Shown here in pieces: positions 10,866 to 21,835 of a stretch of 64,000 nucleotides of DNA. The notes below the pieces were generated by a model. That model was not told the origin of the DNA. It saw only the letters and a program-made list of their open reading frames with translations, and made no database searches. The DNA comes from Panopea generosa. Its lineage: Eukaryota > Mollusca > Bivalvia > Adapedonta > Hiatellidae. Position 1 is the first letter of the stretch. Each line of letters begins with the position of its first letter. The stretch is from positions 31,835,707 to 31,899,706 of the forward strand of contig CM055894.1 in assembly GCA_029582155.1 (NCBI GenBank), read 5' to 3'. The translations under genes were made by a program, and so were the position numbers.

Positions 10866-11284
10866 AATAAAACCAAATCTGCTGTTGTTTTTATGTTGCC
10901 GTCTGTGTTTTCAGAGGCTCCTTTAAATGTATATTATTTACTTATATTGTTGATATGCGATTTCAAAATATCTGATTTAACGTTATCTATAAAATATATC
11001 TAAATGTTATAATAAAGCAATAGTTAGTTTGCTATTTTATCACGCTATGCAATCTCCACAAGCACACATCAATAAGATGGGATTCCCAAGGTATTAAACA
11101 CTATTGCTCAAACGTAATCTTTATCACCACTAAAATAAGAAATCTCTAATTGCATTACATATTCATCTAAACATCTGTCACCACGTTTGGCATTAGTATT
11201 TCATTCATCGCATACTGTGTAACACGGTGGTGAACCAACGTGACATATTGCTATGGATTGGTGCGAAAATTGGAGGAAAGTTAC

Positions 11285-11583
11285 CGCTTCATGTAACATT
11301 TTTGAAGGCAACTATTTTGATATTGCATGAAAATTCGCAAAACAAAGACGAACGCCGTTCCTGTATAGAGAAGAACCATCGGTGCCATTGTGTGACCACT
11401 CAAAAAGTGCAACGGCGTATTCTTATAACTTGCACCGTTCCATATCATAATATTTTTATCTGAGCAAAAAAATGCGGTTGCACTGATGGTTTATCTCTAT
11501 ACAGGGACAGCATTTCGTCTTTGTTTTGCGATTGTTCATGAAATATTAAGAAATTTATCTGCAAAAATGTTACCTGAAGCGGG
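11285..11583. mobile_element. Foldback / MITE-like inverted repeat
   Basis: Arms of about 110 bp at 11285-11397 and 11473-11583 are inverted copies of each other (CGCTTCATGTAACATTTTTG against CAAAAATGTTACCTGAAGCG; CGCAAAACAAAGACGAA is present in both). About 75 bp separate them. No coding capacity. Confidence 0.75.
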
Positions 11584-11647
11584 CATTTTTCGTTGTTTTT
11601 TTTTATCACCGCTCCTTAGCATTGATGTCAATATGAGCCGTTTTACA

Positions 11648-11850
11648 CCTTAGAAAGAGTCCGACTGACGATGTGAAGTTCGTCAAACAGTATTTAAATG
11701 ATGTCTATTTTAGAATGGGGATTTCGTTTCAAGATTACTACTCCAATTTGAATATCGATTATGTCACGTTTTAGTGGATTTGGCGTACCAAACCATATGC
11801 ATTTATTTCTGAATGATAGTTAGATGCTTTAATCTAATTTAAAAGTAATT
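11648..11850 (+). repeat. Dispersed repeat, copy 2
   Basis: Homologous and in the same direction as 9885-10080, moderately diverged. It starts just after the foldback element. Confidence 0.55.
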
Positions 11851-11869
11851 TTACTTTCCTTTAATATGG

Positions 11870-12680
11870 CTGTGATTATTCATGTTATAATTTCAATACG
11901 GTTGTGAGATATTCAAGTTATCATTTTATACGAGTGTGAGATAGTCGCATTATTATTTTAATGTTGGTGATGGATATTCGCGCTATCACTTTAATGTGGG
12001 TGTGAGATATTGGTGCTATCACTTTCATGTGGGTGTGAGATATTCGCGCTATCACTTTATTGTGGGTGTGAGATATGAGATATTCACGATCACTTTAATG
12101 CGGATGTGAGATATTCGCGCTACCATTAAATGTCAGTGTGAGATATTCACGCTATCATTAAATGTGGGTATGAGATATTCCCGTCATCATTTTAAGTTGT
12201 GTGTGAGATATTTGCAGTTTAATACAGTGTGAGATATTTGCGCTATCATTTAATGTGGGTGTGAGATATTCGCGCTATCACTTTATTGTTGGTGTGAGAT
12301 ATGAGATATTCACAATCACTTTAATGTGGATGTGAGATATTCACGCTATCATTAAATGTCAGTGTGAGATATTCACGCTATCATTAAATGTGGGTATGAG
12401 ATATTCCCGCCATCATTTTAAGTTGTGTGTGAGATATTCGCAGTTTAATACAGTGTGAGACATTCGCGCCATCATTTTAAGTTGTGTGTGATATATTCGC
12501 AGTTTAATACAGTGTGAGATATTTGCGCTATCATTTAATGTGGGTGTGAGATATTCGCGCTATCATTTTAACGACGGTGTGAGATATTCGCAGTTTTCGC
12601 GCTATCATTTTGATGTGGGTGTGAGATATTCGCAGTATGATTTTAATACAGTGTGAGATATTTGCGCCATTATTTTACAA
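11870..12680 (+). repeat. Minisatellite, 33-35-bp unit, about 24 copies
   Basis: The unit is close to GTGTGAGATATTCGCGCTAT then CATTTTAATGTGG. A block of about 230 bp (roughly 12050-12280) recurs at about 12285-12480 with the same unit variants, showing segmental expansion. Confidence 0.9.
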
Positions 12681-12726
12681 AGTTTAAATGGTATGTGAGG
12701 ATATTTTTTTACTTTTGAGATATACT

Positions 12727-12935
12727 GCAGCGTGGTCTAGTGGTACAGCGTCCGCCTCGCAACAAGAAAGTCCTGGGTTCGATCCCCGGTATGATATGAC
12801 TGGATGGGTTATCATATCATTTGTCTGCAGTATGATACTCCCATGTGGCAGCTCTTATAATACTGTCTCAAGTAGACGCCGTCGTGATATAACTTGAAAC
12901 ATGTTGAAAACGACGCTATACACCATACACGACAA
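12727..12935 (+). mobile_element. tRNA-derived SINE, family B
   Basis: The head GCAGCGTGGTCTAGTGGTAC has an intact B box (GGTTCGATCCCCGG). The body and the 3' end (GACGCTATACACCATACA) match 1571-1855. Confidence 0.85.
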
Positions 12936-13329
12936 CTTTTCAGACAATGAAACTTAATTTTAATGGGGGTTGAGCGTCGGTTTAACAGTTCAAACAACGA
13001 AGAACAGGGGTGCTGACCTGTAAACTGTTTTACATACTAGTATACATGTTTTGATTTCGCCCCATGTTTACTATTGTGTCGCTATTTTCCTGAGTTGAAG
13101 GAAACAAAAAATACTAATAGGTGTAAATACTCATTTACTAGTGTGTGAACTTACTGCATGATCGAATAGTGTTAATTATATATTCCTTAAATATAACAGA
13201 GATCATATTTGATTTTCAAGTGTTGAACAAATCAAACTGACCTTATATCTATTGTTTATTTTGGAGACAACATCTATATATGTAAATCGTTTTTTCATTA
13301 TACGAAATACCTTAGCCAAATATCAGAGT

Positions 13330-13500
13330 AGAACCACCGTCAGTAACTGGCAAACTTTTCCCGATAAATTGTGAACCAAGCTGGTGCTCGGGCCAACGAC
13401 TACAGTGGTGAGAGGTAAGTGGTCATCAGACGACAGTGCCCTACACCACTCTGCACCGACGACCCTTTACTATGAACTTCCTTTGCAAAGAAATTTTCAA
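13330..13500 (-). mobile_element. SINE, family D (degenerate)
   Basis: Read on the minus strand it has AGGGTCGTCGGTGCAGAGTG, a CACTTACCTCTCACCACTG segment and ACTGACGGTGGTTCTACTC, in the same order as the copy at 21450-21672. Confidence 0.5.
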
Positions 13501-14057
13501 CATTAATACGGTGTAGTCATTCAAATATAAAATAAAACTTAAAAGGGTGTCAATACTTTTGATGGAAATGTATCAGTACATCAGTTTAATTTGTGTTATC
13601 TCTTTGAGTTACGTTTTAATTTCTTAACCAAACACAATTAAATATAAATCCTTTGAAATCATCAGAAATGGCGATATTGAAGTTACTGTAATGAAATGAG
13701 AAACTACAAAGTGTTGCATTGATGATCATTTATGTTTTATCTGATATCTAAATGTGATTTCAAGCTGTATTAAAACATCAATTATAACATGACTTAACCG
13801 ATTAAAGAGACATACGACATTGTGGGAAACCAACCAATCAAATCAATCACTTCAACTACATGATGGCGAACCCCCGTGACTTAAAACTATTTTGGGGGAT
13901 GAAAACTTGGAGGAAAGGTTCCATTTCAGGTGGGTGGAAGGGGGGGGGGCGTGGTAGCGTACGGGGGTGCATCCCCCGTGTTTGTTTGTGTTTTTTTTTA
14001 ATTTAAAACATCCAATTCTGCATTCTTTATGGTTGTCATTTACACCAGATGTTTTTA

Positions 14058-14060
<3 letters not shown>

Positions 14061-14111
<51 letters not shown>
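14061..14111 (+). repeat. (GT)n microsatellite
   Basis: About 25 uninterrupted GT units. A GC-rich hairpin follows directly (GAGGGGGTG/CACCCCCTC, 14112-14134), and another lies at 13959-13978 (ACGGGGG/CCCCCGT). Confidence 0.97.
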
Positions 14112-15055
14112 GAGGGGGTGAGGACACCCCCTCCTGCTCCGGCTCCTTATAGGCTACACAAAAATGAAATATCAACTTCAAGTTTTGTAAGTTTATTGTC
14201 GTTAACGCATACTTTTTAAAACTAGCATTTGACACTTTATCTTTATACTAATCACCGTACCGGCGTATAGATAAGGCCATGATATAGTAATTGCTAGATA
14301 ATCATCCCAGTCCGTCCCTATTTTTTATGCCTCCCCGACCATTTTTATTTTCATATAAAAAAAAATTAAAAAATTTTTTTTTAAAAAAAACATAAAAAAA
14401 CATTAAAATTAATTTATAATGGCCTAAAACAGAGCTTTTTAGTTCCGAGACACGAGAAGATAAAGCAAAAGTTTTATAATAAAAACATAAATTTCTGATA
14501 TATACACTTTTGAGCTGGCGCAGATTTTGAGGATTGCGATCAAATTTACTTTGAGATTTACGGCGTTTAAATTGGAACAATATTAAGTATTTTAGCCATT
14601 GTCGGCTGTATACAAGTACCGCTAAACAGCAAACACGTTACATGCATGGATCCCTTTAAACTATCGCGTACTGTGTGCTAATATGATGTTCAACTAATGT
14701 CCGGGAAAATACGTTTTGACTCGTTTTATACAACGGTTCTATTTACTTAGCCGGACAGTAGGCGAAATCCTGAATAACCGGTCGGGAAACAATGAAACAG
14801 ACTATAAAAGTTTCAAGGGAGATAATTATGAGTTTATTTTTAATAGTAATAGTGAGCTCCCTTATCTTTAATCGTCTGAATGTTAAAATTAAAGCATACA
14901 TCTGTTTTAAATAAGTATTATAAAACAAATAAATCATTATGATTATTTATTATATAACATCATCCAACACCTAATGTGACAAACAACAAGCATGGCAGCT
15001 TGATGTTCCCGATATTGAATATATATAGTTTCGATTGACCTATATAATGCTCAAG

Positions 15056-15128
15056 GACCTTGTGGCCTAATGGATAAGGCGTCGGCCTCCGGAGCCGAAG
15101 ATTGTGGGTTCGAGTCCCATCAAGGTCG
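15056..15128 (+). tRNA. trnR-CCG: tRNA-Arg (anticodon CCG)
   Basis: A complete cloverleaf. The acceptor stem is GACCTTG/CAAGGTC with discriminator G at 15128. The A box is TGGCCTAATGG, the anticodon stem TCGGC/GCCGA closes the loop CTCCGGA (anticodon CCG, codon CGG), and the B box is GGTTCGAGTCC. There is no intron. A run of eight T at 15131-15138 is a proper Pol III terminator. Unlike the SINE heads in this window it has both halves of the acceptor stem and no SINE body, so it looks like a working gene. Confidence 0.95.
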
Positions 15129-15130
15129 AA

Positions 15131-15138
15131 TTTTTTTT
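15131..15138 (+). terminator. Pol III terminator of tRNA-Arg
   Basis: Eight T residues begin three bases after the discriminator base of the tRNA gene. Confidence 0.85.
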
Positions 15139-15847
15139 AACTGTTTTTTTAATATTAATATAAAATATCATTGTTGTTCAAACAATATTTTGTGAATTGT
15201 ACTTTTTTTTATTAAATTTTCTTTTTTTCGATAATGCCCTAATGAAAATCGGAATATAGCAATGACTATTCCCCATGCTAATGGTTTTAAACAAAAAATC
15301 TACTACAGAGACGGAAATCGACTTTATTCATGTTCATGAGCACGGGGAAGTGACGTGGGTGGCACGGATGATGGGTCGCTCCAGGGAGACCACAAAACTA
15401 TACAATTTAAAAGTGGGTGCAGAGGGAATACATATTAAGCCATTATAGTGATTATAGGGGAGAGGAGAATGTATTTTCAGTTATATATATTATTTTTTAT
15501 ATTATTCTTTTATCAAAGTGATACAATAGATTGACAATAGTAAGAAATACCCAGCCTTATAAGATTTAAGAAACACTTGAAGAATGCATGCCCAAGGGAT
15601 GCCAGGTGCAACCCCATTGATTCATTTTGGCCCCATGGACAATTGATATATTGCGGATTAATTAATAGGGTGCATTATTGTTTCGACTACTGGTCTATTT
15701 AGAGTTACAACTGAAAACCATTCATTCGCCCACTGGTGGATTTAGAGGGGAGCCGGAGGTACAGATCCCCGCCCCAAAGAAGAGTTATTGTGTTTAATGC
15801 TTTTCAGGTTATAAATGGAATATCCATGGCAGTCTTATTGGTGTGGA

Positions 15848-16111
15848 TGATTGACTGATTGAATATTTACCCTCATTTTTATGCCATCGAGGGCTTACAG
15901 ATGACCTAACCACTGTTTCTTGAAAGGTTAACAAGTACTTGAGCACACCCGATCTCCGCAAATAACTGATAACTTTCCCACTTAAATCAGCAGTGAGAGA
16001 CAACTGATAAATAGACACAATGTTGTACATCAATCATCACAGAGGGGATTCAACTCACCACCCTTGGATTGATAGGTAGAGGCGCTACTGACTGAGCTTA
16101 TCGGGCCCGAC
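15848..16111 (-). mobile_element. SINE, family A, 9-bp target duplication
   Basis: On the minus strand it runs GGGCCCGATAAGCTCAGTCA through the family A body to the AATATTCAATCAGTCAATC tail. TGGTGTGGA is repeated at 15839-15847 and 16112-16120. Confidence 0.88.
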
Positions 16112-16139
16112 TGGTGTGGAGACCTCAGAATGAAGCATA

Positions 16140-16265
16140 ACCATTGTCCATTTGCAATGACTGGCAACCTTTCTTACATAATGTTTTTGGAGCGAGCGGG
16201 ACTCAAACCTACCACCTAAGCGGTAAGAGGCAAGTAATCTTAGACCACTCAGGACTCCTTCAAAG
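16140..16265 (-). mobile_element. SINE, family D fragment
   Basis: On the minus strand AGTCCTGAGTGGTCTAAGAT and TAGGTTTGAGTCCCGCTCGC give a tRNA-like head with B box, followed by AAGGTTGCCAGTCATTGC, as in the other family D copies. Confidence 0.7.
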
Positions 16266-16546
16266 AAATAACTTACAATATTTTGTAATTTTATATCAAG
16301 TTATTCTTTGGGGTGAATGTCATTAATAAAAATGCTGCATGATTTTTGAGATGACAAAGAGAGCTACAAAATGCAAAATGTTTGTCCCTGTTGAAGTAAA
16401 GTAAAATGTCTCTTTTTTTCCAGAAAAATTTGTTATATAAACAAACCCTTTTTCAATAGCAGTTTATTTTATGCCGGGTGGTGCAAGGTGCTGTCTTAAA
16501 ATCAATAAACACTAAAAAATGTTGAAAATGTCACAAAATCCATTAA

Positions 16547-16722
16547 CCCTTTACTCCATAGATCTGCGTTTTCCCGCACCAATCACAGAACGCCTTTGAC
16601 GAGCAATCTGAACTCTTCCTGCACTGTTTTCCACTCTGTCAGTTAATATAAACATAATTACCCGATAATTCAAAAGCCTTCTATATAAGAGGTGTCCAAA
16701 GGCATCTATATGAAGTAAAGGG
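16547..16722 (+). mobile_element. piggyBac-type MITE, copy 1
   Basis: A 176-bp element with inverted ends CCCTTTACTCCAT / ATGAAGTAAAGGG. It is bounded on both sides by TTAA (16543-16546 and 16723-16726), the target site of piggyBac. Copy 2 at 47263-47495 is reversed. Confidence 0.85.
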
Positions 16723-16889
16723 TTAAATACTCAGCAAAGAACTGTTAATGTATTTCTTTGTCAAAACTTTGGATCGTAATGCTGGTCATATACCACAATC
16801 CGATTTCATTCATTATTTCAATGGTCATAAAGAAATTAATTATATAACTCAATAATAATGGTCAATGTCTGCATTGTCAACATATTTCA

Positions 16890-18412
16890 ACAAGAGGCCC
16901 AAATTCACTCAATTGATTTCACTGTCACTCTTTTTTCAAATTTTGAGAATTATCTATGTTCACAAAGTATTCATATGTGAAAACTAAAGACCCCTTACTG
17001 AGCTCCAATAGAACCTAGCCCCTTTATTTGAACAAACTTGAAACCCCTATTCATAGAGATGAATTAAACCATATATAAACAAATTTGGTCTGTTGGTTCT
17101 TGAGAAGAAGATTTTTGAAAATTCACAATTTTATCCATTTTTCGGCCTCTGCTGGACCAAGTCGCAAATGTTATGACTAAACAATACTCCAGTTCTCAAG
17201 AAGATTAAAATAATTTCTAAAATAGATGAAAAAAAAAAAAGGAAAAAATAATTTACTATTTTCTCATTTAAAAATCAAAGTCCCTTTACTGGGCCCCAAT
17301 ATATTCCAACACATTCATTTGAACAAGAATGAAACTCTTACTCATAGGAATCCATTTATGTCAAATATAAATGATTTTGGCTCCTCAGTTCTTGAGAAGA
17401 ACATTTTTGTTTGATCCCTTTTAGGGCCCCTGCTGGCCCTTGATGAATATTAAATCTCGTTTAAAGGACCCAGTCCAAATTGTTGTGACTAAACAATGCT
17501 TCCAACCTCAATATGATTGGAATAATATCAAAAAAGGATGAGACAAGAAAATATTGGTGGAACTGATGGATGCTCTCCAAGTGAGTGTTTGACCCTGTAC
17601 CATATTCCCTTAGTGCTGATGGCTACTTGGTTGAAAAATACCAAACTGCATAGCAGGAACAATATGTGGCTCTGCACTTGACAGAACTCATTCGCAAATC
17701 ATTGAAATGGAACAAAATGACAATATGTGCATATCCTAGCTAGTTTTACAAAATTAAAACCAGAGGTTGTAGCGATATAGCTTCATGAAGACAATATGCA
17801 CATTTCCACTTGGTAATCATGCATCTTAGCAAGTTTCATAAAATTCCAACCAGAGGTTATAGAGAAATAGAGTGGAGAATAGTTTGGTCTCAGACAGAAT
17901 GAAAGGGCCACAACTCCGTGAAAAATCATCAAACTGGAACACAAACATAGCAAATTTCATAAAACTCCAACCTAAGGTTGTAGAGAAATAGTGCGGACAA
18001 TAATTTAGTCACAGACTTAATGAAAGGGCTATAACTCTGTGAAAATCATCGAACAGAAACATAAAGACAATATGTGCATCTGCACTTTGTAATGATGCAT
18101 CCTAGCAAGTTTCATAAAATTTCAACATGGGGTTGTAGAGAAATAGCGCGAACAAGAATTTGGTCACAGACAAAATCAAAGGGCAATAACTCAGTGAAAA
18201 ATCATCGAACCAAAACATAAAGACAATATGCGCATCTGCACTTGGTAATGATGCATCCTAGCAAGTTTCATAAAATTCCAACCTGAGATTGTAGAGAAAT
18301 AGTGCGGACAAGAATATCAGAGAATCAGAGAATATGTTGTTTGAAGCAAAAGTTAACAACGGACGATATACAGAGAGCAATCAGAACAGCTCAGTTCAGC
18401 TTTGCTCAGGTG
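16890..18412 (+). repeat. Bivalve-type interspersed repeat with internal tandem units
   Basis: It begins AACAAGAGGCCCAAATTCAC and ends TCAGGTGAGCTAA. The 3' part repeats a unit of about 160 bp (ACAATATGTGCATCTGCACT, ATCCTAGCAAGTTTCATAAA, GTTGTAGAGAAATAGTGC) from about 17640 to 18330. From memory, this AACAAGAGGCCC...GTGAGCTAA form is widespread in clams and mussels. Its class is not clear to me. The 26170-26950 block begins the same way. Confidence 0.65.
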
Positions 18413-18744
18413 AGCTAAAAAGAATATAGTCTGGAAGTGCTCACAATTTTCCTTATGGCACCATATACGGCAACAGTAAAAACAGAAACAAAAGTTTCGG
18501 AGGGACAGTGCGCTTGACTATTCGAATATTTGTCACAGATGTCCAAATCCAAACAAATATAAGTTATCTAACATAAATAATTGACAAAATTGAGTAGGTC
18601 TTATAACTGTTATGTCTTGTATGAAGTTTCAATCAAATACATGCAGTGACTGCTGAGTTATTAAATTTCTAAGTAAAACAAAGGCCCTAGGCTAAAAAAA
18701 ATCTAGCAAGAGTTATCCTACTTGATTTATTTAGTTGCTTTCTA

Positions 18745-18865
18745 GTGCGACATATTGCACGTCTCTATGGAGCCTTTTAAAGATTTTTATTTTGCGTCTC
18801 CCGAGACAGCAGATCAGATATCAAAATTGTAAAAAAGCTGTCCATTCATGCCTTATTGAATCAGG
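18745..18865 (+). repeat. Dispersed repeat shared with 29718-29820
   Basis: GACATATTGCACGTCTCTA, GGAGCCTTTTAAAGATTTTT and ATTTTGCGTCTC, then AAAAAGCTGTCCATTCA, occur in the same order and direction at both places. It seems to interrupt the neighbouring repeat. Confidence 0.75.
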
Positions 18866-18899
18866 CTAGACGATTTCATGACTACAGTCATATATAAAG

Positions 18900-19437
18900 T
18901 CTTAATCATTCAATCGAAAGTCAAAGAAGGGCAATAATTTGCATTAAATTTATGCAAGTTATCTAACTTAGTTATTCTAGTAGGGTTGATGACTAGGAAA
19001 ACTTGTGTAAAGTTTAAAGGCAATACATGCAATGGTTACTGAGATAGGGACATGCTTGCAAAACTTTAACCAGAATATCTAAGTGAAATAAGGGCAATAA
19101 TTTGTATTATATTCATGCAATACTTATCTTACTTAGTTATTCTAGTAGGGTTGATGACTTGTGTAAAGTTTAAAGGCAATACATGCAATGGTACTGAGAT
19201 AGGGTCTTGCATGCAAAACTTTAACCAGAATTTCTAAGTGAAACAAGGGCAATAATTTGTATCATATTCATGCAAGTTATCTAACTTAGCTATTTTAGTA
19301 GGGTTGACGACTAGAAAGGCTTGTGCAAGTTTAAAGGCAATACATGCAATGGTTACTGAGATAGGGATTTGCTTGTAAAACTTTAACCAAGGTGTGATGC
19401 CGATGCCTGGGTGAGTAGAATAGCTCTCTTTATTCTC
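18900..19437 (+). repeat. Tandem repeat, about 160-bp unit, three copies
   Basis: AGGGCAATAATTTG recurs near 18925, 19087 and 19244, with TCTAGTAGGGTTGATGACTA and AAGGCAATACATGCAATGG between. The block ends GATGCCGATGCCTGGGTGAG, a terminus I associate with bivalve repeats. A similar scrap is at 39530. Confidence 0.75.
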
Positions 19438-20519
19438 CAAATAGTCAAGCTAAAAATATTAATTAAATGGACCAAACTAAAAAATGTGACCTTACTTTTG
19501 TTCTAGGCAATACAACTGTTGCAAATGACAAAAAAAACATTGCAATTGACACCGAGCGACCAAAACCTAAAGCTTAAACCTTAGTATTTGGTTTCCTTCC
19601 ATCAGAAAACACGGTTTGTAGACCCTTTTATGTCAAAAGTTGTAAATGGAACATCAATATAATATAAACTATAATTTGCTTGATTTCTGCAATTATTAAG
19701 GTAACATTTGTATATTGCATACAAATATGCAACTTTAAGGAAGTCTTAAGGAAGTTTTCTGTAGTTTTTCATGCGCACCAATTCTGTGCACAAAGGGAAG
19801 CAATTTTGCCGAGACCTGCCAGTGTCACTACATACTATTATACTACAACTGACCCCATTTCAGATGGCACGCTCATTTACGGATACGCCCGAAATTGGTC
19901 TCTTGATATTGTGTTCAATATAGGAAATATGCATACTGGTATAAAATAATTGTTTATAGCAATTTAACCCGAATATAAAATAATAGAAATCTAATATTTA
20001 TACAAATAAATAGCATAAAGATGTTAATTTTGGAAATGCAGTTTATTAAACGATGGCATAAGAGTATGCGGTATTGTTTTTTTTTTAATTTTGATTGTCA
20101 TTAGAATAGGTATCAGAGAGTATTTTATGAGGTGTTATGCAAAATTTATCCATACACTATATCAGAATATTAAAAAAAAAATCGCTATATTTTTATTGCA
20201 AAATTGAAAAAAAAATGATACTCTGCAGAAATGATTTTGTTTTTAAAAACCCTAAACCCCAATATTCAAGCTTCCATGACAATTATATTATATGCAAGCA
20301 TCTATTTATTAGTTTTAATTAAATACTAGACGTAAATAATTTTAAATGTTTTTTTCGCATTGCTTGTAAAATATTACTTCTTTCATAAAATTTCAAGGAC
20401 GGGTATGTTTATGAGGTGGTAATACCAAAAATCTGTATGACCATAAGTCTTATTTCTGATATTTCATGAATAAACATTAAACTTAAATACTGGGAAGTTT
20501 CATAAAATTTTATCTATAG
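19438..20519. other. No gene or named repeat seen
   Basis: AT-rich sequence. The plus-strand frames at 19680-19949 and 20137-20322 show no domain, exon border or codon pattern that would support a gene. Confidence 0.5.
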
Positions 20520-20520
20520 T

Positions 20521-20885
20521 GTCAGTGTGTATCTAACCTACTAGGAAAGAAATGTATGTAAGCAGTCTGGTTAGCTCAGTCAGTCGAGAATTCGCCTTGT
20601 AAGTAAAGGGTCCTGGACTGGCTGCATATCTCTCTTGTCCTGTTACATTGCGCACAATGTGGGGCTGTGACTTTTATATTCATTCCCGAGAAACATTAAA
20701 TGATTCTCTGGTCTTTATGGAAATTCGGGAACAAATTCCAAACATGTGAGGGAATATGTCAGTGTGTACCTAACCTACCAGGAGAGACATGTATGTTAGT
20801 GGTCCGGTTAGCTCAGTTGGTAGAGCATTCACCCTGTGAGAGAAGGGTCCCGGACTGGCTGCATATTTTTCTCGGCCCGTTACAA
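20521..20885 (+). mobile_element. Two direct copies of a tRNA-like SINE, family F
   Basis: GTCAGTGTGTATCTAACCTA ... GTTAGCTCAGTCAGTCGAG ... GGACTGGCTGCATAT occurs at 20521-20648 and again at 20758-20885, offset 237 bp. The second copy has the better tRNA-like head (CCGGTTAGCTCAGTTGGTAG). Confidence 0.75.
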
Positions 20886-21295
20886 TAGGAAAAAAAGACA
20901 AAAACTAGAAACATCCTTATTTGTATTACTGGTATTCAATAGCTTCAATATTTCAACTTTGAAGACAGTGAGTGTGTCAGGAGTGTATTCAGTAATATTA
21001 TACACTTTATGTAGAAGTAGCTAACCCTATACGCTTATAAAACTTAAATTAAAGTGACAGGACAGTGCCAAAGTAGTATGATTGCCATTTATTGTTAGTT
21101 CAATGTGGAGTAATAGCCTCTTTAAATACACTTAATATGTTTAGTGTAACTGAATGCCGCTCTGGTTGGGAATCACGTCTTTTTATGAACTATATGTTGG
21201 TAAGCCATAATTGCCCATTCCATACCAAACACACCTTGTACAATATATATATGCATTAAATGTTTATATAAATTTATTTTAGCTTGTTTTTTTTG

Positions 21296-21672
21296 GAGGA
21301 CAGCTTATATGAATCATTCTTGAATCTGTTTCCTCCCAAATAGAACCAGCAATAGGTAAGTATAAGTTGAGATAGAATATTGGCTTCCCCAGCTCGGTCC
21401 ATTTGACCTCTCATAAAACAACACTCAGTACTGATTTTACCCAGGAGCGAAAGGGGTTTAACTCCATTTTCAACACATTTCAAGTTATATGTGGCATACC
21501 CAGTTTTACTGGTGGAGAAAGACCTCAGACTGAGTAGAACCACCATTCTTCCGCAAGTAACTGGAAACTTTCTCACATAAAAATTTTGGAGTGAGTGGGA
21601 CTCCAACCTACGACCTCAGTGGTGAGAGGCAAGTGATCTGGAGACGGTGCCTTAGACCACCGAGGACCCTCA
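21296..21672 (-). mobile_element. Mosaic of SINE families D and E
   Basis: From the right, a nearly full family D copy reads on the minus strand (GGTCCTCGGTGGTCTAAGGC, AGGTTGGAGTCCCACTCACT). It abuts a plus-strand family E piece (CCCAGCTCGGTCC, CTCATAAAACAACACTCAGT, 21388-21450) and a reversed family E end (21299-21335). Confidence 0.65.
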
Positions 21673-21835
21673 GTTCATATAATCTCTGACCTTACTTCCA
21701 AATGTGGCTAGAATAGTATCAAGTAATTCAACGACTCTCGTCTAGAGCTGCCAACTACAGCTACTGTCTCTCTAATGTATTACTATATCTTGTCTTGATA
21801 TATATTATGGGCATAACAAAAAGAAGTAAAACCCA

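Noticed and set aside
10664-10870. 68-residue plus-strand protein
   Set aside because: Entirely within a family C SINE.
13852-14235. 127-residue minus-strand protein
   Set aside because: It is built on the (GT)n tract, giving a Thr-His run. No support otherwise.
16890-18412. Helitron (3' CTAA with hairpin)
   Set aside because: AGCTCA...TGAGCTAA looks suggestive, but the base after CTAA is A instead of T, there is no clear TC start, and no RepHel remnant is seen. Left as an unclassified interspersed repeat.
20803-20880. Functional tRNA gene
   Set aside because: The head looks tRNA-like, but a duplicate lies 237 bp upstream with the same 3' extension and no Pol III terminator follows the expected 3' end.
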